A stretch of DNA of 25,828 nt. It comes from Pseudomonadota bacterium (GTDB lineage Bacteria; Pseudomonadota; Gammaproteobacteria; Arenicellales; Arenicellaceae). The position numbers were made by a program, and so were the translations under genes. The DNA lies in assembly GCA_018660405.1 (NCBI GenBank), contig JABJKL010000201.1:1-25828 (forward strand), given 5' to 3'. Shown one piece after another: positions 23,939 to 25,828 of the stretch (its first letter is position 1; each line of letters begins with the position of its first letter). The notes below the pieces were generated by a model. The model searched no databases. It had not been told where the DNA came from and saw only the letters and a program-made list of their open reading frames with translations.

Positions 23939-24985
23939 ATGGGCAAGTTCACAACACTTTTGGGAAGACGTTATTTGTCAATAATACTGATACTTATCAG
24001 TTGCTTATCGATTTCATCTCCGGTTTTATCTCACCATGCTTTTGCCGGTGTATTCGATATGAGTACTCAGAGCGAAGTGGAAGGCGAAATTACAAACGTC
24101 ATTTGGCGAAATCCACATGTTCGTTTCTCGCTTCTTGCTACAGACGGGGTTAGTTGGGATATCCAAACTAATTCAGTAAGTATCCTTAGACGTATGGATA
24201 TAACCACTGATTTTGTCAGTGTGGGAGACATCGTCCGGTTCGCCGGGTATGAGGCATTAGACGGTGGCAATGCGATGTGGGTTAACAATATGCTGTTATC
24301 TGACGGTCGCGAAGTCGTGTTGCGCCCCGGCGTTCCGCGCGTATGGACCGGAGAAAAGATCGGAAGCGAAGAATTATGGCTCACTGGTGGGTCTGCTATA
24401 GAGGAGTCAGGGGCTGGAGCGGCCAGTATTTTTAGAGTCTGGAGTACTCACTTTACCGGTGTTGATCGACAACTTTGGGATGAAGGTTACCAGTTGACGG
24501 AAGCTGCCGCTGCCGCTCAGGCAAAATACAATATGCTTACAGACAACCCTATTGCCAATTGCGAACCCAAAGGTATGCCCTGGATTATGGCGCAGCCATA
24601 TCCGGTGGGATTTGTAGAGGACGGTGAAAATATTTTATTTCAAATCGAGGAATACGATACGGTTCGTACCATATACATGAATAGCCAGAAACCCGCTGAC
24701 GTTGAGTCTTCCCGGTTAGGTTACTCAACAGGGCGATGGGACGGGGCGATATTGGTCGTGGAAACGAGCGATATAAACTATCCGGTTTTTAATGACAGTG
24801 GCATCCCTCAGAGTGAAGAAATACATCTGGTTGAGCGTTTTATTCCCAGTGCCGATGGCAGGCGGCTGGACTACACTCTCGTCGTAGACGATGCCGCGAA
24901 CTTCATCGGATCAGCAACGTTTGACAAAGCCTGGATATGGCATCCCGGCGAGCAAGTGCGTCCGTACGAATGTACCAATGGTTAA
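23939..24985 (+). CDS. Exported fusion of DUF6152 and GRWEGD-type domain
   Basis: ATG 23939 is used, though TTG 23933 lies 6 bases upstream; GGGGGA precedes both. The 348-residue protein has a signal peptide ending SSPVLS, then His32-His33-Ala-Phe. The DUF6152 part (32-128) has Asn-Pro-His (58-60), ILRRMDITTDFVSVGD and LLSDGREVVL. After a linker with WSTHFTG, the second domain (about 200-345) has NPIANCEP (Cys208), TGRWDGAILVVET, VERFIPSADGR and Cys345 near the C-terminus. These two domains are encoded by adjacent separate genes at 19948/21512 and 22512/23375, so the fusion implies a physical or functional pair. Confidence 0.92.
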   Translation: MGKFTTLLGRRYLSIILILISCLSISSPVLSHHAFAGVFDMSTQSEVEGEITNVIWRNPHVRFSLLATDGVSWDIQTNSVSILRRMDITTDFVSVGDIVRFAGYEALDGGNAMWVNNMLLSDGREVVLRPGVPRVWTGEKIGSEELWLTGGSAIEESGAGAASIFRVWSTHFTGVDRQLWDEGYQLTEAAAAAQAKYNMLTDNPIANCEPKGMPWIMAQPYPVGFVEDGENILFQIEEYDTVRTIYMNSQKPADVESSRLGYSTGRWDGAILVVETSDINYPVFNDSGIPQSEEIHLVERFIPSADGRRLDYTLVVDDAANFIGSATFDKAWIWHPGEQVRPYECTNG

Positions 24986-25046
24986 TTATTAGAGTCGTTT
25001 TATAGTTTTGCCGAACAGATAGACGTCTGCTAATCACGAGGGATAT

Positions 25047-25828
25047 ATGTCTACATCAAGAAGAGATTTCATCAAAACCGCAGGCGCTGCCGCACTCCCT
25101 GCGCTGGCTGCAAATGGCCCAGTGCGTGCCCAGGATGCGGAATTTCGTCGCATCGCCACCGAGGAAACATTTGCAATTCCTGAATACCTCGAAGCCGCAG
25201 AGGCCTTGGTTAGGAAGAACCCCGACATTGAACCGGGCTGGCTCAATTATGTGAGTGGTGAATTACCTTTTTATGACATGGTGCTCAAACGGTTGGTTGA
25301 TCTTGACGATGGGCGACTGGAAATAATGGATGCTGCGGGTGTTGATATGGCCGTGTTGTCGCTCTGGAACCCAGGTGTGCAGATGTTCGGTGCCGAACAA
25401 GGTGTTGAGCTTGCCAGGCTATCAAACGACCGGCTGGCAGCAGCCATCGAACGGCATCCAACGCGCTATGCGGGGCTGGCGGCAGTCGCTCCACAAGCCC
25501 CAGAAGCCGCCGCTCAAGAAATAGACCGAGCGATCAAGTCGCTCGGACTCAACGGTGTGCTGATCAATTCGCACACTAATAATGAATTTTTGGATGATCA
25601 AAAATTCTGGCCAATCTTCGAAGCGCTTGTGGCTAACGATACGCCGTTATACATACACCCCAGGCAGGCGCCCCGGCAGATGGCAGAAGCCTTTACCGAT
25701 TACTCGATGGAACGGGCCCTTTGGGGTTACGCTATGGAAACGTCCACGCATGCGATTCGGCTGATTATGGCTGGTGTGTTTGATCAGTTTCCTGATCTAA
25801 AAATCATACTCGGCCATATGGGCGAAGG
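25047..25828 (+). CDS. Tat-exported amidohydrolase, ACMSD/gamma-resorcylate-decarboxylase type (partial)
   Basis: The gene runs off the right edge; 260 codons are visible. The ATG is preceded by CACGAGGGAT. A twin-arginine signal (SRRDFIKTAG, cut near VRAQD) is followed by the amidohydrolase-2 barrel: FRRIATEETFAIPEY (the first metal-binding Glu region), AAGVDMAVLSLWNPG, GLNGVLINSHTNN, PLYIHPRQAP (metal His) and ILGHMGEG (second His) at the edge. Relatives decarboxylate or hydrolyse aromatic acids (gamma-resorcylate, 2-amino-3-carboxymuconate semialdehyde) in the cytoplasm, so Tat export is unusual. It follows the DUF6152 fusion gene by 61 bases and may be in the same unit. Confidence 0.93.
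   Translation, partial: MSTSRRDFIKTAGAAALPALAANGPVRAQDAEFRRIATEETFAIPEYLEAAEALVRKNPDIEPGWLNYVSGELPFYDMVLKRLVDLDDGRLEIMDAAGVDMAVLSLWNPGVQMFGAEQGVELARLSNDRLAAAIERHPTRYAGLAAVAPQAPEAAAQEIDRAIKSLGLNGVLINSHTNNEFLDDQKFWPIFEALVANDTPLYIHPRQAPRQMAEAFTDYSMERALWGYAMETSTHAIRLIMAGVFDQFPDLKIILGHMGE

Overview
The window looks like part of a chromosome from a free-living, probably marine, gammaproteobacterium. GC content is moderate by eye. The clues are TRAP-type solute-binding proteins, twin-arginine (Tat) exported enzymes, a sulfatase remnant and the style of the intergenic repeats. The lineage is an inference; there is no rRNA or other phylogenetic marker.

Layout. (1) 1-389, minus: 5' part of an exported c-type cytochrome with a TTG start. 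(2) 582-3059, plus: exported alpha/beta hydrolase with a lectin-like N-terminus, then a Tat-exported DctP protein. (3) 3066-3863, minus: exported protein with two ABM-like domains. (4) 4108-6962, plus: Tat-exported FAH-family hydrolase, second Tat DctP paralogue, exported metallo-beta-lactamase (MBL) fold enzyme. (5) 6975-8937, minus: MBL enzyme with an inserted EF-hand pair and a methyltransferase with a signal peptide. (6) 9323-10276, plus: membrane-anchored lytic transglycosylase with a 60-bp triple repeat in its 5' end. (7) 10506-16545, minus: a six-gene run of SnoaL-like protein, MBL enzyme, unknown exported protein, DUF6152 protein, carboxymuconolactone-decarboxylase-like protein and amidohydrolase, interrupted by two MITE-like elements of 264 and 272 bp. 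(8) 16922-17314, minus: DoxX-like membrane protein with a strong terminator. (9) 17608-24985, plus: lipoprotein with one heme motif and a propeller-like region, then three loci combining DUF6152 with an unnamed Cys-x(n)-GRWEGD domain. The first two loci are gene pairs and the third is a fusion. A deleted arylsulfatase pseudogene lies between the first two on the other strand. (10) 25047-end, plus: Tat-exported amidohydrolase, cut by the window edge.

The unifying feature is export. Every intact gene except the DoxX-like membrane protein and the membrane-anchored transglycosylase carries a Sec, Tat or lipoprotein signal, including families that are normally cytoplasmic (FAH hydrolase, methyltransferase, CMD, SnoaL, ABM, amidohydrolases). 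I infer an envelope-located catabolic or modification island with its own redox proteins (two c-type cytochromes). The substrate cannot be read from the sequence; the families hint at aromatic or ring-cleavage chemistry. The most novel element is the DUF6152 plus GRWEGD-domain set. All four DUF6152 domains have His-His at the predicted mature N-terminus plus an Asn-Pro-His motif, which could form a copper-binding site, and one protein fuses the two partner domains.
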